Below, piece by piece: positions 7,846 through 15,835 of a stretch of DNA of 64,000 bases. Under the pieces are notes generated by a model, which was not told where the DNA came from, did not search any database, and saw only the letters and a program-made list of their open reading frames with translations. Location of the stretch: the NCBI RefSeq assembly GCF_026012395.1, contig NZ_BRZA01000003.1:124001-188000 (forward strand), given 5' to 3'. How positions within the stretch are numbered: position 1 is the first letter of the stretch; the number at the start of each line of letters is the position of its first letter. The DNA comes from Lysinibacillus piscis. GTDB lineage: Bacteria > Bacillota > Bacilli > Bacillales_A > Planococcaceae. A program made the position numbers and the translations under genes.

Positions 7846-8769
7846 TCAATTTAGCATTTTTCTCGCTACTGCTAAAAGTGGCTCAGGTGTCGGTTCCTCA
7901 TTCATCAATTTCCAACCATTAATCGCTATCACATATTTTTTATCTCCCACTTCTTTTACAAAATCAATACGCTGTGATTCTTTATCATAAAGAAACTCAA
8001 CACCATTATCTTTAATGACTTGATAATTAACAACTTTACTACTTAACAGCATCTTCGTCCCCTCTGAAATAGTAATATGCACGGAATCAGTCTCTTTGCC
8101 ATACGTCAAATAAACACCATTGACATCAGGGGTCTCCTCTCCTTCTACCCTTATACTATATGGGGCATTATCTTGCTTGGCAGTCCGATACATTTCCTCA
8201 TGTGCTCGCTCAATCTCTTCTATGGTACGCTCAGGTAAGTTATAATGAATACTCCCACTAACAAAACTATTTTCGCCTACTAAATCATCGGTTAAATGCA
8301 GATCTTCTCGAAACATTTGCGGTATTTGTGTAATTTGATCAATTTGATGCTCCTTTGAAGAGCTGTACACAGAGGTCAAACCATATTTTTCATATGCCTC
8401 AACTAATAAAACTGTAACAAACTTCCCATTAGGTAATGTTTGCGTTAATTCCTCAATCTCATTTTTATATCGCATATACATTTTTCTAATATCCTCATAC
8501 ATCTCTGCCTCTTGCACATCCATATACCCAGCCGACAGCACCTCTTTACCTTCTTTATTGAAAATAGACCAGCTCCTTAATTCCATAGCTGTAGCGATTG
8601 AGGCTGTGATAAAGAGACTACATAAAATCATTACAACAGACAATCGAGTATAGAATGGCTTCTTCTCCTTAGTTATTCGTATCCTATACATTGCTGTAGA
8701 AGATTGTGGAATGGCTGCTTGCTTTAGCCGATTTTCAAATTCTTGAAACGACTTTATTTTATTAGTCAT
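7846..8769 (-). CDS. Membrane-bound anti-sigma-like protein
   Basis: A 307-aa protein with a cytoplasmic N terminus of about 45 residues, one transmembrane helix (about residues 47-67) and a large extracytoplasmic domain. Its start overlaps the end of the sigma-factor gene by 8 bp, the usual sigma/anti-sigma arrangement, so it probably holds the sigma factor at the membrane until a signal is sensed. No zinc-binding ZAS motif is visible, so it is not of the classical RsrA type. The ATG at 8769 follows GGGGGG. The signal sensed cannot be told. Confidence 0.75.
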   Translation of the reverse strand: MTNKIKSFQEFENRLKQAAIPQSSTAMYRIRITKEKKPFYTRLSVVMILCSLFITASIATAMELRSWSIFNKEGKEVLSAGYMDVQEAEMYEDIRKMYMRYKNEIEELTQTLPNGKFVTVLLVEAYEKYGLTSVYSSSKEHQIDQITQIPQMFREDLHLTDDLVGENSFVSGSIHYNLPERTIEEIERAHEEMYRTAKQDNAPYSIRVEGEETPDVNGVYLTYGKETDSVHITISEGTKMLLSSKVVNYQVIKDNGVEFLYDKESQRIDFVKEVGDKKYVIAINGWKLMNEEPTPEPLLAVARKMLN

Positions 8770-9274
8770 TATGTCCCCCCCTCTCAATCAATGCTTGGAC
8801 TTTTTCTTTTACTCTTTCAAAGCGTTTTCGTGCTGTAGCAGGTGTAATATTTAAAATAAGTGCAATTTCTGCAAAATCTTTATCCTCGATAATACGCAAC
8901 AATAACAATGCTCGCTCCTTCGCCTTTAATTTACACATAATCTCTTCCAACTCTAAGTCATCACTCACAGTATGGGCTACGTTCCTATGGTGTCTAGTAT
9001 CAAATGTGACTAATTGAAAAAAGGAGCGCCGTTTCACTTTGTTCAGACAATGATGATACGCAATTTTGTATAACCATGCGCTATAATAATCAATCGTCAT
9101 CAACTTATTATTTTGAAAAGCCTTGATAAATACTTCTTGTACAGCATCTTCAGCATCTTGTTGGTTGCGTAAAATATGAAAGCAATATACATAGATTCTT
9201 TGATAATATTCATTGATTAGATAGCTCATACGCTCTTCACGTGTTTCTTCTATATTTTCTTCCATTATCTGCAT
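8762..9274 (-). CDS. ECF-type RNA polymerase sigma factor
   Basis: A 170-aa sigma-70 family protein with region 2 (YYQRIYVYCFHILRNQQDAED) and the YSAWLYKIAYHHCLN stretch, and region 4 (LKAKERALLLLRIIEDKDFAEIA followed by TPATARKRFERVKEK as the DNA-reading helix). No region 1 or 3, as in ECF factors. The start at 9274 is taken because GGGGG lies 8 nt upstream; the upstream open frame contains a poor site. It is coupled to the following membrane anti-sigma gene. The regulon is unknown. Confidence 0.88.
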   Translation of the reverse strand: MQIMEENIEETREERMSYLINEYYQRIYVYCFHILRNQQDAEDAVQEVFIKAFQNNKLMTIDYYSAWLYKIAYHHCLNKVKRRSFFQLVTFDTRHHRNVAHTVSDDLELEEIMCKLKAKERALLLLRIIEDKDFAEIALILNITPATARKRFERVKEKVQALIERGGHND

Positions 9275-9331
9275 CTCCCTACCCCCTTCCCTTATATAAA
9301 CAAACGAGCTTTTGAAAATGTGACAAAAATA

Positions 9332-9362
9332 AAAAGGCAGAAAATCATGCTCTCTGCCTTTT
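9332..9362. terminator. Terminator between lipoprotein and sigma gene
   Basis: AAAAGGCAGA pairs with TCTGCCTTTT around an 11-nt loop. It lies downstream of the lipoprotein gene on the minus strand and separates it from the sigma operon. Confidence 0.7.
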
Positions 9363-9372
9363 GTCATATAAA

Positions 9373-9852
9373 TTAGTCATTTATCGTATAAACAAGTGTA
9401 TCAAAATAATGATTATCCGCATAGACTAGCACTGCCCAGTCACCAGCCTTAGGGACTTTCACAGATGTCGGAGCGTGTGCGTTTGCGCCATTATTTGGTC
9501 CACCAAGTGTCGTATGCCAGCCATCTACAAGTAGTGGATATATTTCATTAGAGGCTTTATGGTAGCCCACAACTGTTAGCTTTGTGTCCTCATGAATAGC
9601 ATCCCCCCATAAATGCCACATCCATTTTTGTGTATTTAAGCTTGGCGTATCTGCCCCAATCACACCTATCTTATCCTTATTACCAACAATATTATTTAGG
9701 TTCCCAAAATGAACTGCTTTTCTGTCCCAATCAATTGCGGTTATATCACTTTGCTGTACAAAATCCGGGATATCCTCAGGCATCGTAACTGCTTTTTCCT
9801 GACAGCCTACTACAAATAATAAGAGTGTAAAAAGCAATCCCCATTTCTTCAT
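9373..9852 (-). CDS. Lipoprotein of unknown function
   Basis: A 159-aa protein with a lipoprotein signal (LLFTLLLFVVGC, lipid-carrying Cys about residue 17) and a mainly beta extracellular domain with many Trp and His residues (for example WMWHLWGDAIHED). It resembles short Bacillus lipoproteins with an Ig-like domain (DUF4871-like), although I cannot verify this. ATG 9852 is preferred to a GTG two codons upstream because AAAGGGGAA is 7 nt from it. It stands alone between terminator and gap. Confidence 0.7.
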   Translation of the reverse strand: MKKWGLLFTLLLFVVGCQEKAVTMPEDIPDFVQQSDITAIDWDRKAVHFGNLNNIVGNKDKIGVIGADTPSLNTQKWMWHLWGDAIHEDTKLTVVGYHKASNEIYPLLVDGWHTTLGGPNNGANAHAPTSVKVPKAGDWAVLVYADNHYFDTLVYTIND

Positions 9853-9909
9853 AGACACTTCCCCTTTATTTAGTGAAACGTTAACTTTGTACAGATTGTT
9901 ACAACCTTT

Positions 9910-9999
9910 TTATGATTTTCCTAAAAAACGTATAGCTCGACTCACAACAGCTGCATGATTTTCATCCAATTCCTCATAAAATTCAACTTCCTGATACAT
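9910..9999 (-). other. 29-codon open frame, possible gene remnant
   Basis: In an otherwise gene-free 240-bp gap, a short frame reads MYQEVEFYEELDENHAAVVS and on to a stop. It looks like real protein sequence (amphipathic helix) but has no ribosome binding site, so it is probably the tail of a lost gene. Confidence 0.25.
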
Positions 10000-10094
10000 T
10001 CATCATTATTTAGTAGCCCCCTTTAAAGCACCCTAGCTATAACACCTTTATTTGATAATGAAATACAAGCACAAAGAAAAAAGCCATTTCTTTT

Positions 10095-10730
10095 TTAAGA
10101 AGTAGCTTCATCTATAAAAGATAGTAATGACCTGAGTTGATGATGAATGGTTATACCTGTTTGCTGCTGAAATTCCTGTGCAGCATTCACCATGGAGAGT
10201 TGCGCAACAGAAAGAATACGATGCCCATCCTCCATTTCGCTAAGAGCCTGCTTCACTACCTTGTGATAGCATTCCTTTTTTCCCTGCATAATCAATGGAA
10301 AGGCATCCTCTATCACTCTCACTTCTATGTCTAGATATTTCTCATATTGTTGAGCATAATCACGCAGTCGCTTCATCGTTCCTTCTACTGTTGCAGGATT
10401 TGTAAATACGATAGTTTGTGGCTCTGTTACTTGGCAAATTTCTTTAAAATAAGGTTCATCTATTTTGATAATTGGGATCGGCCATTGCTCTTCATTTAAC
10501 AATGCAATGTAGTTGGTGCAGGTGATTAAAATAGCATCTACACCACATTTCACCATCCACTCTACCTGCTCCTTCACCTTTATTTCTAAGCCAGCTACAC
10601 CTTTGGCAACTTGTTGCATCAGTCCAGGTTCTACAAAATGGACAAGTTCCCATCGAGCATCATTCCGAAAAGCTTGCGCGATATAATCGATATTCGAGTA
10701 ATGTGCATGTAAACATCCTAGCTTTTTCAT
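10095..10730 (-). CDS. Asp/Glu racemase-superfamily protein lacking the second cysteine
   Basis: A 211-aa protein with the Asp/Glu/hydantoin-racemase fold. The first catalytic Cys region is present (DAILITCTNY, about residues 66-75). Where the second Cys motif is expected (LSVAQLSMV, about residue 172) there is no cysteine, so two-base racemisation is unlikely; such members may be lyases, decarboxylases or non-catalytic. It overlaps the DinB-family gene by 4 bp (ATGA), so the two are co-translated. Substrate unknown. Confidence 0.7.
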   Translation of the reverse strand: MKKLGCLHAHYSNIDYIAQAFRNDARWELVHFVEPGLMQQVAKGVAGLEIKVKEQVEWMVKCGVDAILITCTNYIALLNEEQWPIPIIKIDEPYFKEICQVTEPQTIVFTNPATVEGTMKRLRDYAQQYEKYLDIEVRVIEDAFPLIMQGKKECYHKVVKQALSEMEDGHRILSVAQLSMVNAAQEFQQQTGITIHHQLRSLLSFIDEATS

Positions 10731-11182
10731 TGTTGAATGACCTGTTGAAGCTGTGCAAAATGGTGTAGGTCATGCTCGACAAAGCCTGCTAGATACTGTT
10801 GGAGTGTCAGCTCTGTTTCTCCTATTTTAAACTGCAGCTGCCATTGTGCGTCTGTTACTTGTTGCAGAGCAACCAGTAATTGCCGTCTACCATTGACAAA
10901 ATTTGCGATTGTTTCTTCCTTGCTTTGTGCTCGACTTCTTTCAGCCGAATTAGCATTTAGCTCATCCTCGTTCGGTGCTTTTGGCAAGGCTTCTCCTGTA
11001 AATAAAAAAGGTAGGCGTCGCTTGTATAAAAATTCATCCCATGGTGTAAGATGTCCAATTATTTCTGCAACTGTCCATTTATCTACATCAATCGGCATAC
11101 GCCATTGTTCCTCACTTACAGTAGCTAAACCTTCTACAAAGGTAATCGATTGTTCAAAATGTGCTTGTATTGTATGTTGCAT
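10727..11182 (-). CDS. DinB-family protein
   Basis: A 151-aa four-helix-bundle protein of the DinB superfamily. The pattern KWTVAEIIGHLTPWDEF (His in helix 2) and HDLHHFAQL near the C terminus supply the usual three-His metal site. Members include thiol-dependent transferases and detoxification enzymes. It is upstream of, and overlaps, the racemase-like gene; a SnoaL-like gene lies 17 bp before it, suggesting a three-gene operon of small-molecule enzymes. The substrate is unknown. Confidence 0.8.
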   Translation of the reverse strand: MQHTIQAHFEQSITFVEGLATVSEEQWRMPIDVDKWTVAEIIGHLTPWDEFLYKRRLPFLFTGEALPKAPNEDELNANSAERSRAQSKEETIANFVNGRRQLLVALQQVTDAQWQLQFKIGETELTLQQYLAGFVEHDLHHFAQLQQVIQQ

Positions 11183-11199
11183 ATAGTCCCTCCATGTAA

Positions 11200-11565
11200 T
11201 TAAAATAAATTGCTTAAATGCTCATGAATCAGCAGCCATTTGCCTTCTACTTTCACAAAAATATTAGTAGCCCTACCACTGCCTGATACAAATTCCCCAT
11301 TATAATAACCTTCATAATGATATGTATAAACACAAGTAGCCGAGGCATTATCTACCATTAACCATTGCACATCTGTTGCAGAGTAGACTTCCTCTTGAAT
11401 GACATGCCACGCATGATTAAAATATGCCCCAATCTCCTCAAACGTTGTACAGGTTTTATCGCTAAACCAATATACTGCCTGTGGATGTAGTAACTCTTGT
11501 ACTTGCTGAAAATGATGGGAATTGGTAGCAGTAATATAACGCTCTAATGCTTGTTGATGTGACAA
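11200..11565 (-). CDS. SnoaL/NTF2-like small protein
   Basis: A 121-aa protein with the cone-shaped alpha+beta fold pattern of the SnoaL/DUF4440 group: an N-terminal helix (LERYITATNSHHFQQVQELL) followed by a beta sheet ending in a Trp-rich strand (KVEGKWLLIHEHLSNLF). Such proteins act as small isomerases, hydrolases or ligand binders. It opens the run of minus-strand genes that continues with the DinB and racemase-like genes, so a shared transcript is likely. No catalytic residues can be assigned with confidence. Confidence 0.75.
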   Translation of the reverse strand: MSHQQALERYITATNSHHFQQVQELLHPQAVYWFSDKTCTTFEEIGAYFNHAWHVIQEEVYSATDVQWLMVDNASATCVYTYHYEGYYNGEFVSGSGRATNIFVKVEGKWLLIHEHLSNLF

Positions 11566-11682
11566 GTTAATCCCTCCCTCTCACATAGAATAGCATAATC
11601 AATTGTAAATTTCAGAAAATTCATATACAATCAAACAACGAACATGAATTCGACAAATAACTGCACAGCTAGGAGGTTTTAT

Positions 11683-12171
11683 ATGTTAGCTACTATCAGT
11701 CAACAAGCAAATCACTCAATTGCTCAATTTGCTCGTCCATTGCCATATAGTGTAGATGCTGTATGGGCTGTCCTCACTGAAAATGACAAGCTACAAAAGT
11801 GGATGGGGAATTTAGAAATAATAGAGTTAAGAAAAAACGGCAAAATTCATTTTAATATGAATGATGGCACAGATGCCTTTGAAGAAATTGCCATTATCGA
11901 TTTTATTGATAAGGAAGTATTGGCATTTGAATGGGGGACTGATACTGTAAGGTTCGAGGTCTCGCCAACTAGTGAAGGCTGTCAATTACGATTAATCGAA
12001 TCAATCCATGCATTAACTGAGCATACTGCAAAGGATTTAGCAGGCTGGCATATTTGCTTAAACCTGTTGACGGATTTACTAAATGGTATTGTTCACAATG
12101 AATTTCCAATGGATGACTGGCAAAAAAGGTATACAGATTACCAATTACTTGTAGATAATAGTAAAGCCTAG
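11683..12171 (+). CDS. SRPBCC (AHSA1/START-like) domain protein
   Basis: A 162-aa protein with the Bet v 1-like SRPBCC pattern: an N-terminal strand, FARPLPYSVDAVWAVLTE, then WMGNLEIIEL, and a C-terminal amphipathic helix with AGWHICLNLLTDLLNG, typical of AHSA1-like proteins in Bacillales. Such proteins bind hydrophobic small molecules. The start at 11683 is chosen because AGGAGG lies 7 nt upstream; an upstream extension of 13 codons lacks support. It ends in a terminator shared with the convergent lipoprotein gene. Confidence 0.8.
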   Translation: MLATISQQANHSIAQFARPLPYSVDAVWAVLTENDKLQKWMGNLEIIELRKNGKIHFNMNDGTDAFEEIAIIDFIDKEVLAFEWGTDTVRFEVSPTSEGCQLRLIESIHALTEHTAKDLAGWHICLNLLTDLLNGIVHNEFPMDDWQKRYTDYQLLVDNSKA

Positions 12172-12193
12172 AGCATTTTTAGCTCTAGGCTTT
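12163..12193. terminator. Bidirectional terminator
   Basis: AAAGCCTAGAGC and GCTCTAGGCTTT form a perfect 12-bp stem with a 7-nt loop. It overlaps the stop of the SRPBCC gene and faces the convergent lipoprotein gene. Confidence 0.8.
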
Positions 12194-12196
12194 CAC

Positions 12197-12994
12197 TTAT
12201 TGATAAAAGGCTGTTGCTATTTCTAGCATTGTTAGTGGTTCTTTCACTGAATCCAATGTGTAAACAAGCTTGCCATCCTGCCATACGACTACATTTCCCT
12301 CTTGTTGGATATCTAAATGTACGTAACCATATTGTTTTGGAATCGGTAGCATATGGCTCTCTAAATAAGTCACTGCTTGCTTGGCTAGCTCAACACCTGC
12401 CTGTGCATTATCAGTCCGTGTACGTGCTACTAACGCCCAACGTCCCTCATTCCAACTCGTCCACAACGAGCCTGCTCCTGCATCCTGATAACCCTTCAAT
12501 CCATAGCCTAGCTCCACTTCTTGCCCACCATTATCATTAAAGTTATCAAAGGCGATTTGCCCCTTTGCTTCCTCCTCAGTGGTATATTGCTGGACCTTAA
12601 GTCTTGCCAGCACGGTTGTATCCTGTTTGTTTTTTAGTCGTGCGTCATTAATTGTGAAGTACTCCTTGCTTTCTAAAAACTGAATTTCAACCATGTCTGT
12701 TGCTGTTTTAGTTGTAGCTGTTAAAAAGGCTCCTGCTGTAATAGGTAACTGCTTTGGTAAAGTAATCGGCAAATCTGTCTGCAATTGCTGTTGGAGATTT
12801 TTTAATGCCTCCTCCTGTGTAATAGCAGCTACTGAATTTTCTTTTGTCGTCTTGGATGGTTCTTCCTGCTTAACAGGTTGTTTTACCTCGGGTTCTTTGA
12901 CCTCGGATTGCTTTTCAGGTTGCTCCGCTTGATTTGTACATGCGCTAAGTAGGCCTAAACTTAACAATGCCATAGCCATATATCTTTTTTTCAT
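12197..12994 (-). CDS. Lipoprotein of unknown function
   Basis: A 265-aa protein with a lipoprotein signal peptide and lipobox LLSAC (Cys about residue 19), followed by a Glu/Lys/Pro-rich linker (about 22-55) and a globular extracellular domain of about 200 residues. No family is recognised. The ATG follows a GAGGTGACACC stretch. Upstream, 12 bp away, is the ABC-F gene on the same strand, so the two may share a transcript although no functional link is evident. Confidence 0.75.
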   Translation of the reverse strand: MKKRYMAMALLSLGLLSACTNQAEQPEKQSEVKEPEVKQPVKQEEPSKTTKENSVAAITQEEALKNLQQQLQTDLPITLPKQLPITAGAFLTATTKTATDMVEIQFLESKEYFTINDARLKNKQDTTVLARLKVQQYTTEEEAKGQIAFDNFNDNGGQEVELGYGLKGYQDAGAGSLWTSWNEGRWALVARTRTDNAQAGVELAKQAVTYLESHMLPIPKQYGYVHLDIQQEGNVVVWQDGKLVYTLDSVKEPLTMLEIATAFYQ

Positions 12995-13006
12995 AAGGTG
13001 TCACCT

Positions 13007-14641
13007 CTACTTTTTCAATGTATTAATTTGCTTTGTCAGCTCATTAAATTGTTGGTCAAGCATCGCATAATCTTTATCCTTTGCTGTCATAAAGCTTAAT
13101 TTTCCTAATATATCTTGGCGTTCATTCTCCAGCTTTAACCTTAGTGCGGTATCATCCGCTTGCTGTGAAGCCTCATTCGTACGCCATTTCTTCTCCACTC
13201 TCCCGCTGTGAACCTCCCATACACTATTCGTCACCTTCTCTAAAAAATAGCGATCATGGGACACGACTAATAATGTGCCCCTATAGTGTGATAATGTTTT
13301 TTCAAGTTGTTCACGTGAAGGCAAGTCTAGATGGTTCGTTGGTTCGTCTAAAATCAATACATTTTTATCCTCTAAAATATATGCCATGAGCTTGCATTTG
13401 ACACGCTCTCCCATGCTCATTTCACCAATTGTTGCTGTCCAATGCGCTGCTGTGAAGCCTAAATTTTTCATTAAATTACGCACCTTGCCCTGCTCCGCAA
13501 AGGTTTCTCTATGGAAATATTGTGCAGGTGTTTGTTCTAATGGTAAATCAAATACCTCCTGCGTTAAATAGCCAATATTGGCAGCAGGCGATTTCCAAAC
13601 CTCTCCTTCCGCTTCCTCCTGCCCTAAAATCACACGCAATAAAGTTGTTTTGCCACTGCCATTTGCACCGACAATAGCGATTTTGTCACCAAATTGCGCT
13701 GTCAAATGAACATCTCTCCATAATAGACGTTGCTGATAAGACTTAGTTACATGTTTTAACTCTAAAAATCGCTTCCCTACTCGCTGATTCGTGCCTAAAG
13801 TAAAACGAATTTCCTCATCTGGCACTACAGCCTCCACCCGTTCCTTCGCCAATTCATTTGCTAAACGCTTTTGCTTGGATTTCACCTGTGAATCTAAGCG
13901 TTTGGCCTTCACACGATGGTATTCCTTGAATTCCTCTTGCTTGGTAGATTCTGCATGCCCTTTCTGTGACCATGTCGTTAACTCCTGTACTTGTGCTTCT
14001 ACACGCGCTATATTTTTTTGCTGTTTATCATAGGCACGCTGTTGAGCTAATCTGCGCTGCTCCCTTGCTGCCATATAACTCGTATAATTACCGCTATGTG
14101 CTATGAGCTTTTGATCTTCTATGGACCAAATAGATGTTGCTACCTCATCTAAAAAATAACGATCATGTGACACAACGATAATTGTGCCTGTATAATGCCT
14201 AATTTGCTCCATAAGTAAGGCTGTACTTTGCTCATCCAAATGATTGGTCGGCTCATCTAATAACAGTAACTTGGCATGTCGCGCAAAACCCTCTGCTAGT
14301 CGCATTTTCAATTTTTCTCCACCACTTAATGCAGCAAATTCTACATCTGGCACATGCCATTTTGCCAGTAAGTCCACTTCATCCGTCGTCATATCTGTGC
14401 TTGCGAATTGCGCTAGCTCCTGTGCGACATACGCAATATGTTTATCTTGTAGCCAGCGAATCTGTCCCTCTGTCGGTAGTAATATTCCTGAAATCAACTG
14501 TAACAGTGTTGATTTTCCCGCACCATTCCGACCGATAATGCCAATCACCTCACCAGCTTTTGCCGTCACCGTAATAGCATCAAACAGCACAGTATCCTTT
14601 ATTTCATATCTTATATTTTGTAATGTAAAAAGCTCTTTCAT
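13007..14641 (-). CDS. vmlR: ABC-F ribosome protection ATPase, VmlR-like
   Basis: A 544-aa soluble protein with two ABC ATPase domains and no membrane segment. Walker A motifs GRNGAGKST (about 38) and GANGSGKTT (about 330), signatures LSGGE and MSMGE, and two [11 protein letters not shown] / [11 protein letters not shown] Walker B motifs are present. The linker (about 185-260) is Arg/Lys/Gln-rich, the antibiotic-resistance region that reaches the peptidyl-transferase centre in VmlR. Length matches B. subtilis VmlR, which gives resistance to lincosamides, streptogramin A and pleuromutilins. The ATG at 14641 follows AAAGGGATGG; an ATG three codons earlier is possible. A full attenuator precedes it. 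Specificity is inferred from homology. Confidence 0.85.
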   Translation of the reverse strand: MKELFTLQNIRYEIKDTVLFDAITVTAKAGEVIGIIGRNGAGKSTLLQLISGILLPTEGQIRWLQDKHIAYVAQELAQFASTDMTTDEVDLLAKWHVPDVEFAALSGGEKLKMRLAEGFARHAKLLLLDEPTNHLDEQSTALLMEQIRHYTGTIIVVSHDRYFLDEVATSIWSIEDQKLIAHSGNYTSYMAAREQRRLAQQRAYDKQQKNIARVEAQVQELTTWSQKGHAESTKQEEFKEYHRVKAKRLDSQVKSKQKRLANELAKERVEAVVPDEEIRFTLGTNQRVGKRFLELKHVTKSYQQRLLWRDVHLTAQFGDKIAIVGANGSGKTTLLRVILGQEEAEGEVWKSPAANIGYLTQEVFDLPLEQTPAQYFHRETFAEQGKVRNLMKNLGFTAAHWTATIGEMSMGERVKCKLMAYILEDKNVLILDEPTNHLDLPSREQLEKTLSHYRGTLLVVSHDRYFLEKVTNSVWEVHSGRVEKKWRTNEASQQADDTALRLKLENERQDILGKLSFMTAKDKDYAMLDQQFNELTKQINTLKK

Positions 14642-14676
14642 ACAATCCATCCCTTTCTAAAAAGAGGGATAAAAAA

Positions 14677-14702
14677 ATCCCTCCAAAATACTTTGGAAGG
14701 AT
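14677..14702 (-). terminator. Attenuator terminator of vmlR
   Basis: An 11-bp stem (one G-U pair) with a 4-nt loop and a run of seven T on the minus strand (plus 14671-14677), 30 nt upstream of the vmlR start. Confidence 0.8.
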
Positions 14703-14790
14703 TAGTCGCAAAAATAGTGTACACAAATAAGCTAGATTACATGCTAGCTAATCGTGTCAATTATGGAAAATGGGCAGACTAATCCTATTT

Positions 14791-14817
14791 TTAATGTCGT
14801 GAAATGTGAAATTTCAT
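14791..14817 (-). CDS. Possible leader peptide MKFHISRH inside the attenuator
   Basis: An eight-codon frame lies exactly in the loop between segments 1 and 2, and its TAA overlaps the start of segment 2. No ribosome binding site is seen, so it is a weaker candidate for the regulatory frame than the one at 14843-14854. Confidence 0.25.
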   Translation of the reverse strand: MKFHISRH

Positions 14818-14842
14818 GTGCAAAAATAAGATTAGTTAATCA

Positions 14843-14854
14843 TTAGCCACCCAT
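14843..14854 (-). CDS. Three-codon upstream reading frame (Met-Gly-Gly) of vmlR
   Basis: ATG GGT GGC TAA, preceded by GAAGGGACG, ends 7 nt before segment 1 of the attenuator. A ribosome stalled here would cover segment 1 and favour the antiterminator. Very short upstream frames of this type are known for ABC-F genes in related Firmicutes. It overlaps no other gene. Confidence 0.45.
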   Translation of the reverse strand: MGG

Positions 14855-14879
14855 CGTCCCTTCGTTTAAAGTTATGGAC

Positions 14880-14908
14880 ATTGTAACATCATTATCTAAA
14901 ACATTCAA
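14880..14908 (-). promoter_or_regulatory. Putative sigma-A promoter of the vmlR leader
   Basis: On the minus strand TTGAAT and TACAAT are separated by 17 bp, placing the start near 14873, just before the three-codon frame. It overlaps the 3' end of the Pro-rich gene. Confidence 0.45.
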
Positions 14909-15239
14909 ATGAGCGAATTTGGTTGCGTGTAATGGTACGGAAACGCCAGCCATGTCGATTACTCCAGCGGAATCCTGCGATAAATTCTTGCCCAACCGCA
15001 GTTGGATAAAACCAAAAGCTCCTCCCATTATTCATCCAAATATAAGTATTGCGGAACAAGCAGGAACGAATGCTCCTTGTCCCTTGTTGCCAAGTTGGCA
15101 TCGGCGGTGCAAAACCAGGTGGTGCACCCATTGGCATTTGCCCTGTTGATGACGGTGGTGGCGGTCCAAACGGTGGCTCTGGTGGTCCGCCATGGAAATG
15201 TCTAAAATCCTCTCCATATGGGTTTTGTGGATGATACAT
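14892..15239 (-). CDS. Pro-rich protein with conserved Arg/aromatic C-terminal domain
   Basis: A 115-aa protein. Residues 1-50 are Pro/Gly/His-rich (GGPPEPPFGPPPPSS); residues 58-115 are Arg- and aromatic-rich (LFRNTYIWMNNGRSFWFYP, then GFRWSNRHGWRFRTI). This C-terminal pattern is shared by several small Bacillales proteins thought to be spore-associated. No signal peptide. The ATG follows GGGGAGAAAGATGTC. A CATATATTG near 15270 resembles a sigma-K -10. Function is unknown. Confidence 0.65.
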   Translation of the reverse strand: MYHPQNPYGEDFRHFHGGPPEPPFGPPPPSSTGQMPMGAPPGFAPPMPTWQQGTRSIRSCLFRNTYIWMNNGRSFWFYPTAVGQEFIAGFRWSNRHGWRFRTITRNQIRSFECFR

Positions 15240-15304
15240 GACATCTTTCTCCCCTTTCCACTATTCAATATATGTGGGAGGGCGAAAAGCCACTGTATCT
15301 CTGC

Positions 15305-15814
15305 CTACAAATAAGTACATAGCAAACGCCAGTCCTCTACTTTCTGCTCAAAAGATTTTATATTTTTTCCTGGAATGGGGCTTGTAGATGGCATCTTTTC
15401 ATAAACTCTATCCGCTAGTATGTCAAAGCCGATACGTCTTTTAAACACATCATAAGCCTTTGTGCCATTAAACAGAACAAGTTCAATTTGCGGATATTGC
15501 TGAAAAAAGGTTTGAAAATCATTTGGCTTTTCATTGCGAATTGCAGTATCTAAGCTTCCTTGTCTCTCACAAGAAGCAATACTGTCCCATAGCCCTATAT
15601 GATGATGCTTTAGTAAAGTTAATCTTTTCTCATACTTTTCAGGTATCTCTACTTCTAATATTGCACCCATTATTGCCCAAAAATGATTGCGTGGATTACC
15701 ATAATATTGCTGTTTCTCTAATGATTTTGCACTTGGCATAGAGCCAACAATTAATACCTTTGTTGCTTCATCCACTATTGGCCGTAATATATTATTGATT
15801 TCTCCAGTCACCAT
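15305..15814 (-). CDS. DNA-deoxyinosine (hypoxanthine) glycosylase, UDG superfamily
   Basis: A 169-aa member of the uracil-DNA-glycosylase superfamily, family 6 type, which removes deaminated adenine (hypoxanthine) from DNA. The N-terminal motif GSMPSAKSLEKQQYYGNPRN (about residues 24-43) carries the conserved active-site Asn, and MPSTSPIPG (about 142) is the second motif. Length fits the family. The ATG follows AGAGGTGATGTT. It lies 21 bp downstream of the metalloprotease-like gene and may be co-transcribed with it. Confidence 0.85.
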   Translation of the reverse strand: MVTGEINNILRPIVDEATKVLIVGSMPSAKSLEKQQYYGNPRNHFWAIMGAILEVEIPEKYEKRLTLLKHHHIGLWDSIASCERQGSLDTAIRNEKPNDFQTFFQQYPQIELVLFNGTKAYDVFKRRIGFDILADRVYEKMPSTSPIPGKNIKSFEQKVEDWRLLCTYL

Positions 15815-15835
15815 AACATCACCTCTTACTCTATT

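Larger units (their letters stand above)
14664..14835 (-). promoter_or_regulatory. Ribosome-mediated transcription attenuator of vmlR
   Basis: Four complementary segments are visible on the minus strand. Segment 1 (14822-14835) pairs with segment 2 (14779-14792) over 14 bp with one G-U. Segment 2 (14777-14785) also pairs with segment 3 (14699-14707) over 9 bp. Segment 3 (14692-14702) pairs with segment 4 (14677-14687) over 11 bp, followed by seven T: an intrinsic terminator. A further hairpin (14664-14670 with 14677-14683) followed by T is an alternative terminator. Pairing 1:2 frees the terminator; a ribosome held on the upstream reading frame would cover segment 1, allow 2:3 and permit read-through. 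This is the logic of known ABC-F leaders. Confidence 0.75.

Noticed and set aside
14843-15028. 61-codon minus-strand frame overlapping the Pro-rich gene
   Set aside because: It lies in another frame of the better supported Pro-rich gene and has no start signals. Only its last four codons, the Met-Gly-Gly frame with its own ribosome binding site, are kept as a regulatory frame.
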